From assembly GCA_026168455.1 (NCBI GenBank), contig CM047426.1, positions 80,131,986-80,195,985 on the forward strand: a stretch of DNA of 64,000 bases, given 5' to 3'. Below are positions 37,769-46,976 of the stretch, in pieces; the stretch's first letter is position 1; each line of letters opens with the position of its first letter. The stretch comes from Theocolax elegans. Taxonomy: Eukaryota; Arthropoda; Insecta; Hymenoptera; Cerocephalidae. Below the pieces are notes generated by a model. The model did no database searches, was not told the origin of the DNA, and saw only the letters and a list, made by a program, of their open reading frames with translations. The position numbers and the translations under genes were made by a program.

Positions 37769-39780
37769 CTAGAACAGAATAAATTATTTTTTGTTTTAAA
37801 TCTAAATATTTCTGAAGTTACCATGGACTTGAATAAAGGATACCATGGTTGTGATGGCCATTCAGGTACCACCACTATGCCGCAAGCTCTGTCATTTTTT
37901 ATCTTTTCTAGTGATTTTAAAATCAATGAACATGGAGGAAAAGCATAAAAGAAACAATCTTTCCATGAAATTGTAAATGCATCGATTGCAAAAGAATCTG
38001 GATCTCGTTTCCAAGAAACATATTTTAAGCATTTTGCGTTTGATCTACTGGCAAAAAGGTCTATTTCCGGTTCTCCAAATAATTTGCAAATTTGTTTAAA
38101 AATTATATTAGATATTTCAACTTCTATGTGAGGCTTCAATCTTCTTGATTCACTATCTGCCTCTTTATTTAATTTTGATTGAATATATGTTGCAAAAATC
38201 CAGATACCTCTCTGTTCACACCATTGCCATATATTTCTCGCTACTAAATTTAAATTATCATATTGAACTCCACCCATTCTGTTGATATATGATATGGCCG
38301 TGGTATTATCAATGTGTAGTAAAATTTGACAATTTTTTAAGTCTTTAGCAAATACTTTTAAACCGAAGAAGGCAGCTAAGAGCTCCAATTCATTTATGAA
38401 ACAATGATTCTCGTCTATTTTCCAATAACCGTAAACTTTTTCATCGTTACAGAAAGCCCCCCAACCTGTTAAGGAAGCATCAGTAAAAATTTCTAAGTCA
38501 AACGTAGTTTTCCTTATAGGATGTTGCCCATTATTATCCACCGTTTTCCACCAATTTAGTTCACTAATTATTTCACGATTAATGATCATTTTACATTCGT
38601 AATTGTTATGATTCGAATCTAAAGCTAAGTATTTTAATCTTTCGCATATTTTGGTGTGAGCGAACCCATAATTAACTGCTGCACAGCATGAAACCAAATA
38701 CCCTAAAATTCTTGCAAAATCTCTTATTTTTATTTTTTGGTTTAACTTTAATTTTATTATTTGTTTTATGTTAGCTTTTTTACTTTCAGGTAATTCTACT
38801 TGCATATTAATAGAGTTATAAATAAAACCTAAAAAGGTACATTTTTGGCTTGGATTTAAATTACTTTTATTGTAATTTATAATAAAACCCAATTTTTCCA
38901 GTAATGCTATTGTTATATGAACATTTGATAAACACTCTTCGTAATTATTACCAATTAGCATTATGTCGTCTAAATACACAACTGATAAGAAACCTAATTG
39001 TCTTAAATAAGCAACGACCGGTTTTAACAATTTAGTAAAAATAAATGGTGCGACATTTAAACCAAAAGGTAGACATGTAAATTCATAAACGACTCCTTCA
39101 AATTTGAAACGTAAGTATTTGTAATGCGATTTATGAATGGGTACCAAATAATATGCATCTTTTAAATCTAACGATGCCATGAAGCAACCCGCGCTCATCA
39201 ATTTTGTGACAGTTCTTCCATCTTCTAACTTAAAATGTTGTGTTTCTATAACCTTATTTAAAGCTTTTAAATTTAAAATAAGTCTGCACTTTCTATTTGA
39301 CTTTAATGCTAAAAATATATCAGACAGAAATTGACCTTTTACCTTATTAGTACATTTATTAATAGCATTTTTATCTAACAATTCTGAAATAATTTTTGTA
39401 ATTTCTATTTTTTCTACGGTTGACCAATTTCGCTCTGCGGGTTCATGTAGTTGAAATGGTTTTGAATTAAAACGTATTTTATATCCATTTAACCATGAAA
39501 GAATGACTGAATCAAAAGTAATTTTTTCCCATTCTGAGACAAAATCTTTCAGCCGACCTGCTATCGAACTTACCGAATCATTTATTAATGCCTCGGACGT
39601 CGATTCTCGTCGCGCTTCACACGGGAGCTCAATTGTGACTGGTTGTATGGTTTCTTGTAACCTTTCCGTGTTTTCTGCCCGCCCGACGTCCTCTGTTGTT
39701 TTCCTTGATAACGGGGCGGGTTGTAAGAGTTTTTTGATTTTGGCGTGGGTTTGAGAATTTTTAAAGTACTCTCTAGAGCT
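37696..39780 (-). CDS. Reverse transcriptase-RNase H of DIRS element
   Basis: Copies element RNA into DNA. Numbered from the TTG at 39381, the RT palm shows Asp72 in an L-D-L-K-D-A-Y block and Y-L-D-D at 136-139. The thumb follows, then RNase H with Asp301, Glu331, Asp358 and Asp409. The C-terminal part contains the Y-A-F-P-P block and a W-P-x-Q-P-W motif that I know from DIRS RT proteins. The frame is open upstream to 39780 with no ATG, and the added N-terminal part carries the G-Y-x-I-x-F segment usual just before DIRS RTs. It overlaps the Gag ORF by about 195 nt in the -1 frame, and a phased A-AAA-AAC heptamer lies in the overlap. It is therefore probably made as a Gag-RT fusion. No methyltransferase domain was recognised. 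Confidence 0.93.
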   Translation of the reverse strand, partial: SSREYFKNSQTHAKIKKLLQPAPLSRKTTEDVGRAENTERLQETIQPVTIELPCEARRESTSEALINDSVSSIAGRLKDFVSEWEKITFDSVILSWLNGYKIRFNSKPFQLHEPAERNWSTVEKIEITKIISELLDKNAINKCTNKVKGQFLSDIFLALKSNRKCRLILNLKALNKVIETQHFKLEDGRTVTKLMSAGCFMASLDLKDAYYLVPIHKSHYKYLRFKFEGVVYEFTCLPFGLNVAPFIFTKLLKPVVAYLRQLGFLSVVYLDDIMLIGNNYEECLSNVHITIALLEKLGFIINYNKSNLNPSQKCTFLGFIYNSINMQVELPESKKANIKQIIKLKLNQKIKIRDFARILGYLVSCCAAVNYGFAHTKICERLKYLALDSNHNNYECKMIINREIISELNWWKTVDNNGQHPIRKTTFDLEIFTDASLTGWGAFCNDEKVYGYWKIDENHCFINELELLAAFFGLKVFAKDLKNCQILLHIDNTTAISYINRMGGVQYDNLNLVARNIWQWCEQRGIWIFATYIQSKLNKEADSESRRLKPHIEVEISNIIFKQICKLFGEPEIDLFASRSNAKCLKYVSWKRDPDSFAIDAFTISWKDCFFYAFPPCSLILKSLEKIKNDRACGIVVVPEWPSQPWYPLFKSMVTSEIFRFKTKNNLFCSSMEIERFWSRTTLVAAILSTNHLN

Positions 39781-41129
39781 TTAGATGCTTTTATTTTTTC
39801 TTCGAGCTTTTCTCCAAATAAAAACTCGTTAGCATTTGTATCAGTAAGAGTATTTTTGAGGGATGCATTTATGTTTGCTAGAATAAGACTTCGTCGAATC
39901 AGAGTTTCATCGTGTTGAATATCTCCTAGTAACTTTACTGCGTCACTTAAACTCTCTATGACTGGAAGGTCCTCTAAATCTCTGCCACCTTTCAATAAAA
40001 TTGTAAGAGCTTTTCCTATAGCTGCTGAACATGCTGTGATTTTTTGTTGCTTAAGAATTATGCGCGAGTCTCTATTAATGACCGCTTGTTGAACACTAGT
40101 TTTAATCTCTGCATTTAATTTTGGTGGATCACTAAAAAGGCAGTTTTCAGCAGGTGGATATTTTTTTATAAGATTTGATTTTTCATCATTTGGAAGGCCT
40201 TGTTTAATAACCTCTTCCCAGCGTACAACAATTTCGGAATGTAAAGGTGCAGCTAATACTCTGTCTTCATAAAAACGTTTACCTATGACATTAATTAACT
40301 CTTCGCTCAAAGGAGTTTCATCAAGCTCTTTATTATTATCCGACGTAGCTTGCAGTGGAGGTTCTATCCTTTTTCCGTTCGTTACGTCTCTTAACGGCGA
40401 TCTTGGACTTCTGTTAGTGTTACGAGAAGGTGTACTCTCACGGCTAATGCCTATAACAGACCGAACAAAAAGAACGGGGAATTGATAAATAATTGTTCAA
40501 CTCTGCACATTTTTCATATACATATATATCTATATACATATATGCACATCACTTAGATTTTAACGTGCGTTTGAGTGTTTCACACAAAAAATTTATAAGG
40601 TTTGAGACATTTTGTTGTATATTTTTCAGAGTTTATATAACGCAATAAGAATCTTTGCTATGAATAAAGGTTAGAGCCGTATTATTCTGTTCGTAACACA
40701 CTATACACGTATAGGTTAGAGCCATATACGCATAAGAAAACAAGATCGTCTTTTTTTTTTTTTTTTTTTTTTATACATATACAGGTTAGAGCCAAATATA
40801 CAATGAAAATTTGTTCGTGTTTCATACACTTTTGTGCCGGTTAGAGCCAAGCACAAGTTATTTCGATTATTGCGTATAGTTAAAATCATAGTTATAATAT
40901 TCATCAACTTACTCGAATTCGAGTGTGATCCTGAATCTGATGATGAGATAGTAGTCGGATCCGAAGAATCGGAATAGCTATCCTTGCGTTGTCTCGAATG
41001 CCTTCGATGTTTTTCCTTTCTTGAATGTTTACGCTTGTATTTCTTAAACTTTCGCTTAAAGCGTTTCAAAAGTCTATGCGATGAATCCTCTTCAGATGAT
41101 GTATATTCACGTTTTCGCTTATGACCCAT
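39585..41129 (-). CDS. Gag-like ORF1 of DIRS element, two exons
   Basis: Exon 1 is 41129-40913. It starts at an ATG in good context (GAAAAATGGG) and encodes about 72 residues dominated by Lys/Arg and His, then Ser/Asp, like an RS domain. Exon 2 is 40450-39585. The 462-nt intron has donor GA|GTAAGTTG and acceptor TCTGTTATAG|GC behind a pyrimidine tract. It is phase 1 and joins the two frames exactly (217 + 866 nt, 360 residues). Exon 2 has a helical middle part with a K-K-Y-P-x-x-E-N-C block seen in DIRS ORF1 proteins, and a basic C-terminus rich in Arg, Gln and Gly that could bind RNA. The unspliced message would stop at 40716, giving a 137-residue truncated product. Confidence 0.85.
39678..39735 (-). 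promoter_or_regulatory. Predicted -1 frameshift site, Gag to RT
   Basis: On the minus strand, A-AAA-AAC at 39735-39729 is in the Gag frame as required (AAA begins at 39734, Gag codon phase). An 8-nt spacer (39728-39721) is followed by CCCGCCC (39720-39714), a 29-nt loop and GGGCGGG (39684-39678), a perfect 7-bp GC stem. A -1 slip here enters the open RT frame. Heptamer, spacer length and stem all match the standard retroviral design. Confidence 0.75.
40451..40912 (-). other. Spliceosomal intron in DIRS ORF1
   Basis: A GT-AG intron of 462 nt with stop codons in all continuing frames, a 22-nt A run on the sense strand (40772-40751) and the four-copy hairpin motif. It links an ATG-led basic exon to the otherwise ATG-less Gag frame. 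The splice join is inferred from consensus sites and frame continuity. Confidence 0.75.
40584..40856 (-). repeat. Intronic array of four (plus one degenerate) 10-mer stem-loops
   Basis: The 10-mer GGCTCTAACC (sense, minus strand) occurs at 40848-40839, 40793-40784, 40723-40714 and 40678-40669. Each copy is framed by different complementary arms: TTGTGC/GCACAA, TATA/TATA, CGTATA/TATACG and GAATAA/TTATTC. A fifth, degenerate copy at 40608-40599 has arms ACAAAA/TTTTGT. Conserved loop with changing stems suggests RNA structure rather than simple duplication. Confidence 0.75.
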
Positions 41130-41180
41130 TTTTCAGTTTTAATTTTTCATCGATGTGGTTCTGTCGGCACAAAGCAAAAG

Positions 41181-41356
41181 AATGAGATACATGCGAGCGA
41201 GTGGGGATGAAAGCGGAAAGAAAAACGGCGCGGTACGTCGACACGAGAGACATCTGCTTCTTTCTTTTTACATTGAAACTTTAAAAATTGTGGTCAATTC
41301 GGCATAGGGTGAAGGGACTACATGTTGATCATGAGGAAGAGGCGCGCAATACAATT
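41181..41356 (-). repeat. DIRS inverted terminal repeat, 5' end in sense direction
   Basis: The reverse complement of 36269-36445, ending at 41356 with CAATACAATT. It probably contains the promoter, since the Gag ATG lies only about 50 nt inside it (41129). The outer 39 nt (41318-41356) are matched by the ICR. Confidence 0.9.
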
Positions 41357-42706
41357 ATTATTACATTATTATATTGTAAATAATATTTTGCTGATAATGT
41401 ACTATATACATCCGTAATTGTTTATAGATATATACCTGAAGTTTCATTTCAAAATAACATTGAAAAAAAGAAAAATTTTTAAACACAATTTCTTTTGTTA
41501 GGTAGTCAATCATTTCATTACATCTGCGTCTATAGAATTGCTTTCCAACTCAATAAAGAATTGATTCAACCATTTACCGATTACTTCCCTCAAGTTATAT
41601 TGATATATATTTATAATATAGATTTATAAAGTCACGAGAAAAGTTCTAACAAAATTGACAAGTATAAATTTTATTACAAATTATGAAGAAGATACTTTTT
41701 TCTTCCTTATGTTTTTCATAAAAAGTAACAGCAGAGACAATATTGTGAATAAATATTACAATAACTTAGATTTCACTACGGATTACGTATCTGTAATGCA
41801 TAAAACGTTGAACGTCAGTTTTTATTACAGTTATTAAATAATATTTTTGAGTTATTTACAGTAGTTATTGCCGTATTTTCGGATGTAAAATGGTTTTTAA
41901 TAAATTATAAATCCCTAGCTTTTCTGCTTAGTCGTTTAACATTAAATTAAAATAAATGTAAAAAATACAGTGCTTAAACGATTAACCATAAGGACATTTT
42001 AAAATATTAAGTTATTACATACTTTATGATAGAATTGAACATTAGCAGATTAAATATTTTGTACCCAGTAGCGAAATAAAGAGGAACCACAACAAAATCG
42101 AGTTCGTTCGCGACTCTAAGTATACAAGCACTAAACGCGACAATCACCGTGAATTCTCATTTGATTCGGAATCTGCGACTAAAAATTATTATCGAATTAT
42201 CCCATTACATAGTCGGAGATTCCCAATCTCTGCTTAGCACCGCGGTGACCCGATGGTCACTTATCAGTCGGTGAACGCTAATCGCGACCGTGCCGCGAAT
42301 GCATCGCGCGCCAGCCCGTACAAACGGGTATCGATCACGGCGATTATAATTGCCTCGAATTTGAATACACGCACCGGGGAGTTTCTGCATACCGGGAGGC
42401 GCATCGTCGCGCCCCGGAAACCAGAGGAAACTGCCTTCACGCTCCATTAAATCCTGTGCCATCCTCGACTATTCACGTTTCAATATACAACCTCGTTCAT
42501 CAATTATTTAGAGATATCTGATTCTTCTCTTTTTTCGGAACGATCTGCTCGACAACAATGTAAATGATTCCAACAATATATTTCACTACAATATACTTAT
42601 GTTCAACTTTTTGAAGTAAACAAATATTTTTACCACGCCTAATTATTGTACTGTACTTATTATAAATTTCCATAATTTAAATTATCATTCTGCAATTCAA
42701 TTAGCA
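41357..42706. other. Non-coding DNA
   Basis: AT-rich flank of the DIRS insertion, with a CpG-rich island at about 42080-42480 that has short frames on both strands and no recognisable product. Confidence 0.5.
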
Positions 42707-42710
42707 TTAA

Positions 42711-43092
42711 GGCGATGTGATACCCAAATTACAGGAACCTACATCTAAAATCCCAAAAATTTAAAAAACTAATGGAATTAAAAATCTGAAAAAATTTACA
42801 GGTAATGTTGAAAGCAAATCGAATACCGTTACAGAGCGATTTTTTCAAAATAATTAATTTAAAATGAATTATATCGAAATAACCATTTTTTGGTCGGTAA
42901 TATATAGATAAAAACAAAGCTGCACGGCTGCTCAAAAATCTCGTTGATTTATTGATAAAAAAATTTGAAAAAATTCATAGACTATCTTTAATGTAAATAC
43001 AACACCGTTACAGAGCGTTTTTTTCGATAAAGTAAACTGTTTGCTTGAGAAAAAATAAATACTGATTTTGTTTTAATGGGTATCACATCGCC
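42711..43092. mobile_element. TTAA-flanked MITE
   Basis: A 382-bp element with 16-bp terminal inverted repeats GGCGATGTGATACCCA (42711-42726, reverse complement at 43077-43092), bounded by TTAA on both sides (42707-42710 and 43093-43096). TTAA duplication is typical of piggyBac-type transposition, although the end sequence does not show the usual CCC start. Inside are two imperfect copies of a segment ending CCGTTACAGAGCG (near 42780-42845 and 42958-43020). No coding capacity. Confidence 0.8.
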
Positions 43093-43096
43093 TTAA

Positions 43097-43871
43097 TAGT
43101 AATCATTGGCGAAGAGAGTAGCTCTATGTTTTTGAATAAATTATAATTATTATTTGCCGAAGATTCAACAAAAATCCTGTGTTGTACTCACGCTGTACAA
43201 TTATAATCTCATTTCACTCGTGTCTTTATACAAATGTATATATACTTATTTATTTATTATTTCATTAAATTTTAATAAAAAAATATATTTGAGTAGTCGG
43301 CACAAATAATTAAGTAGATTAATTGAAATTGACTTTTCCAAGCCTTTAGCGGGTTCGCGAATGAAGACCTAAGTTTTGTTTCATTAAAGTTACTGTTAAC
43401 ACGTAAACTTTGATTTATTAGTATTAATCGATGTCGATTAATCCAAAAATTGTTCTAATTTTTATATTAAAAACAAAAATGTATTACTTGTTTGCGCTGA
43501 AGATTGTATAACTTATACCTATAGTTATTACGGATCAGATTAATTAATTTTAAATTTATTAATAATACTTAATAGCAAGAATATCCGGCTCCTACCGTCG
43601 TTCAGATTTAATGATTTATAAATGCTCAGATTTGGAAAAAAAATAATAATAATAATATTGTGAAATTACACATTATACACGCAATGAATCTTGAGTTTAT
43701 ATGCTATGTATATAATATAATACGTGTGTATATTAAAATTGAGTGGCACGAGGCCGTTGTCACACCGTTTTGTTTTCATATTGCGTTGTCGAGTCGAGTA
43801 TGATAAACAATTACAAAAGAAATCTTTTATTTGAAAGAATAGTGTTGTGTAGAATAAATTAAATATATATA
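43097..43871. other. Non-coding AT-rich DNA
   Basis: Nothing recognised beyond TA-rich tracts next to the foldback element. Confidence 0.5.
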
Positions 43872-44863
43872 GGATATCCCACGTGAAGTGGTCCGATCAA
43901 AATTTTTAAATACACCAAATTTTGGGTATACATTGCAAATGTTTTTCAGAATACAGAAAACAAAATTTTTAGTACTGCAATCTATTTGCTCAAAAGTTAT
44001 TCTAACCTCAAAAAGTGAATTTTTCCAAGTGTTTTGCAACACTAGCTGGGTTTACCGCTATTTAACTCAAAATCTATCAACTTTTACTATAGAACATTAT
44101 ATGTAACATTCGTTGCTAATTATGTCTGTAATTTATTCTTCTGTGGGTTAGAATTTCTAATCTCAAGGTCAATGTTACATATCAATATTCAACTTAAATA
44201 AAGTGTAAGTACGCCACAATTGATTTTTTTATCCAAAAGTCTAAAAAAAGCTTGAAGCAATACCTTTCAAATGGTCTGTAGCACTTGTATGGCCTTCAAT
44301 TCTGTAAAAAGTTATGATAATTTAAAGAAACACGCAATTTTTTAAAAAAATTTAAATGGGAATTACCATGTTAATTTTTGTGAATTTTATGTCTTTTTTT
44401 AAATTATCATAACTTTTTACTGAATTGAAGACCCCAAAAATGCTACAGACCATTTGAAAGGTATTGCTTCAAGCTTTTTTTTTTAGACATTTTTGATAAA
44501 AAAATCAATTGTGGCGCACTTACACTATTTTTAAGTTGAATATTGACATGTAGTTTATGTAACATTAACCTTGAGATTAGAAATTCTAACCCAGAAGGAT
44601 AAATTCTAGACACAGTTAGCAACGAATGTTATATATAATGTTTTATAGTAAAAGTTGAGAGATTTTGAGTTAAATAGCGGTAAACCCAGCTGGTGTTGAA
44701 AAAAACTAGAAAAAATTCACTTTTTGAGGTTAGAATAACTTTTGAGCAAATAGATTCCAGTACCTAAAAATTTTTTTCTGTATTCTGAAAAACATTTGCA
44801 ATGTGTACCCAAAATTTAGTGCATTTTAAAATTTTGATCGGACCACTTCACGTGGAATACCCC
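43872..44863. mobile_element. Foldback element, ~1 kb
   Basis: Two inverted arms of about 450 bp (43872-~44325 and ~44399-44863) with a loop of about 75 bp. The ends read GG(A/G)TAT(C/T)CCACGTGAAGTGG and the element sits in a TA-rich tract. The ORF at 43888-44106 on plus and its mirror frames elsewhere are simply translations of the arms. The arms differ at scattered positions, so the element is not brand new. A second, half copy lies at 62937-63455. No transposase is present. Confidence 0.88.
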
Positions 44864-45300
44864 ATATATATATATTTATATGCGTATTTCTTGAGCGACT
44901 TATTTGAGTGCTACGAATTCCATTGCGGAAAGCAAACTCCGTGGGTAGTCCACAAATGTTTAATGTACGCTGTAGCCTGGCTAAAATGATTGAGAGAATA
45001 GAAGACTAAAAGAATGTCAGTCGCGTCATTATCATCGGTATGAGCGGATATAATAAATCGGTTGACATCGTGTTGTAAGAGTTGCAACGATTGACACTAC
45101 TTCAAAGCAAGATTGCCTGAACAATGGTCGTAAAAAATCTAAAAAAGAAGAAGGTGACTGCAACGGACAAGACGCAATTAAAAACTGCGTCAATCATCAA
45201 AAGCCAGGGTTTGGATAAATGAATCCTGAAAATTAGGAGTGGTTTAACGATTGTGTTTAAACTTGTTGAAGGACAAACGTTTGCGGAAATTGCACAGGTC
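44864..45300 (+). other. Flank and possible LINE ORF1 remnant
   Basis: From 45123 an ATG-led Lys-rich stretch (to a TGA near 45222), followed by a frame with Gly-Gln-Thr-Phe-Ala-Glu, could be a decayed ORF1 piece of the R1-like element that follows. Too degraded to be sure. Confidence 0.25.
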
Positions 45301-45882
45301 AAGGACGTAGCGAGTACCACGATGGTATAGTTCGTCGACCTGGACTGTATTACAACAACAAGGGTCTTTATGGACGTAATAAACTGGGAATTTGGGCTGG
45401 ACACGGAAGACAGGGTTCACGTCTTTAACCCTAACGCTCGAGGTCTGGATATTGTGGTGTGCAAGTTTAACACCAATAAGACCACGGGTCTGTTTAAGAA
45501 AGGTAGAATTAATTTTGGATAGATAAACTACCGCGTGAAACCTAGGATACATGTACAAGTGCCTCGGGTATGAACAATTCATGGAAGAATGCACTCACTT
45601 CGTGTGAGAAGTACCTATTTTACGCACTTGTATCGTAATGTACTCTTAACAAACGATAGATAAAGTGCCACGCAACTAAACCACTGCTTGTGCTAGCGAT
45701 ATTGGACATCAGAAACTTCATCAATTGGAAACAGCTTTTCGGGATATTTGCATATCTTCTCCAAGTTTTAAGATTATCTCAGGAACCAAAACATCAGTTA
45801 CGAGACGAAATATTGACCAAGAAAAAGACGAATAACCATGAGGATCGTACATGGCTAAACCCTAAGTTTCGATGCAGCTTTG

Positions 45883-45954
45883 CAAATGCCGACGGACACG
45901 TCCCTAATTGCCTACGCCGATGACGTGAGGCATGTAATAATTGCCAAGGCATAA
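45883..45954 (+). pseudogene. R1-like LINE reverse transcriptase remnant (copy A)
   Basis: One frame encodes a Met-Pro-x-Asp-Thr-x-Leu-Ile-x-Tyr-Ala-Asp-Asp-Val block followed by Val-Ile-Ile-Ala-Lys, which is the catalytic Y-A-D-D motif and its surroundings in R1-clade non-LTR retrotransposons. Just upstream, in the same frame, is Phe-Asp-Ala-Ala-Leu-Gln, equivalent to the usual W-N-x-x-Y-D-x-x-L block. Stops and frameshifts break the rest, so only this core is recognisable. Confidence 0.7.
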
Positions 45955-46196
45955 TCCTTACAATCCATAATCCTTACAAAACTGGAGATCTGTTGCGCTT
46001 GAGAGATCTGTGGAGGGCTGTCAAGGCGCAAAAGTTTACTATGTCTTGAATGATGGGTAATTTACGGCTAAACAATGGTTATGTTTTAGCAAATTAGAGT
46101 CCTGTAAGCGAATTAAAGTCCCAGTTCCTCTAAGTTACAATATTTAGTGCCTTAACTCCTAATTGGTACTGTGGGTCAAAAATATCCCAAAATAAT

Positions 46197-46508
46197 TTGC
46201 AACTAACATATGCAGACTCTCCAGACACATTCAATAAAGAAGACATCTTTAACCTCATAAACACCAAAATTAAAAAGAAATGGAACCAAACGTGGAAAAA
46301 GTCAACAAAAAATAACAAATTAAAAAAACTAAAACCTAATGTCTTTGACTCAAACCCTGCAATCAAATTTAATCGAAGAGACCAAATACTGCTAACTCGC
46401 ATACGCATAGGACACACAAAAATTACTCACCAACATCTGCTCAAAAAGGAAAACGCAAATAAATGCCAAACTTGCAACGTATTCAACAGCATCGAGCACA
46501 TCATATAG
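46197..46508 (+). pseudogene. C-terminal end of a LINE ORF2
   Basis: A 103-residue open frame with a Lys-rich start, then R-R-D-Q-I-L-L-T-R-I-R-I-G-H-T and a Cys-x2-Cys followed by Glu-His-Ile. This is the conserved tail after the RNase H region in I/Jockey-type LINE ORF2 proteins. It ends at a TAG (46506-46508). A different LINE from the R1-like host fragment, and 5'-truncated like most LINE insertions. Confidence 0.7.
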
Positions 46509-46744
46509 AATGTTTAAAATACCAAAATGAAAGAAAGAAACTTATATCTAAAAATAATTTATGTGATTTACTTAATGATATTACTCAATGTAACAATTTA
46601 ATCAAATTTATAGATTCAATAGACATGCGTATATATATTTAAAACTGTATATTTTGTAAATAATAAACATTGTATATTTTGTATAGTCGCCAATACCCGA
46701 AAGGGGGACGCGACAAAAAATAATAAATGAAAAAAAAAAAAAAT
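46197..46744 (+). mobile_element. 5'-truncated LINE insertion with poly(A) tail
   Basis: The insertion interrupts copy A at ...CCCAAAATAATTT and ends in an A run (46733-46744), followed by ATTTTGAATCC. Copy B shows the uninterrupted site at about 47868-47874. The duplicated target is about 5 bp (AATTT), blurred by the tail. The 3' UTR contains AATAAACA and a GTCGCCAATACCCGAAAGGG segment. Confidence 0.85.
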
Positions 46745-46976
46745 TTTGAATCCAATAAAGTGTACTAGAAGTCGAGTAATGGATTATTTCTTTATTACTT
46801 TAATTCAAATGATATCCTGTTAACTCACTTAATTTTAAAAACATACCCTAAACTAAATTACGTAATATTTTTATGCAATAATATTAAATACCGGCATCGT
46901 GAGATCGTTAGAGTACATTCGGGCATTAATTACTCCACTATGCCAGTTATGTATATTGGCAACAACAGTGCCAGTT

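Larger units (their letters stand above)
36224..41356 (-). mobile_element. DIRS-type tyrosine-recombinase retrotransposon, apparently intact
   Basis: A 5.13-kb element whose genes read on the minus strand. Both ends carry an inverted repeat, and a region inside the 3' end is complementary to both termini, the hallmark of DIRS elements that replicate through a circle. Gene order in the sense direction is Gag-like (two exons), RT-RNase H, tyrosine recombinase. There is no protease, DDE integrase or long direct repeat. Both outer ends finish in AATT and there is no target-site duplication, as expected when a recombinase inserts a circle at a short shared core. All three main ORFs are open and the inverted repeats look identical over about 145 bp, suggesting a recent insertion. 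Confidence 0.93.
45301..46976 (+). repeat. Duplicated segment, copy A (carries a LINE insertion)
   Basis: Begins AAGGACGTAGCGAG and ends AACAGTGCCAGTT, and is repeated head to tail at 46977-48065. It contains the R1-like RT remnant plus an inserted LINE 3' end (46198-46744). It also has about 35 bases near 46835-46870 that are missing from copy B. Confidence 0.9.

Noticed and set aside
36224..41356. Crypton or LTR retrotransposon instead of DIRS
   Set aside because: A Crypton would have no RT/RNase H, and an LTR element would have direct repeats, protease and a DDE integrase. The inverted repeats plus ICR fit DIRS.
45102..45594. Minus-strand ORFs of 100-116 residues, repeated at 46871-47270
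   Set aside because: They are antisense to an R1-like fragment read on plus, and the repetition simply reflects the segmental duplication.
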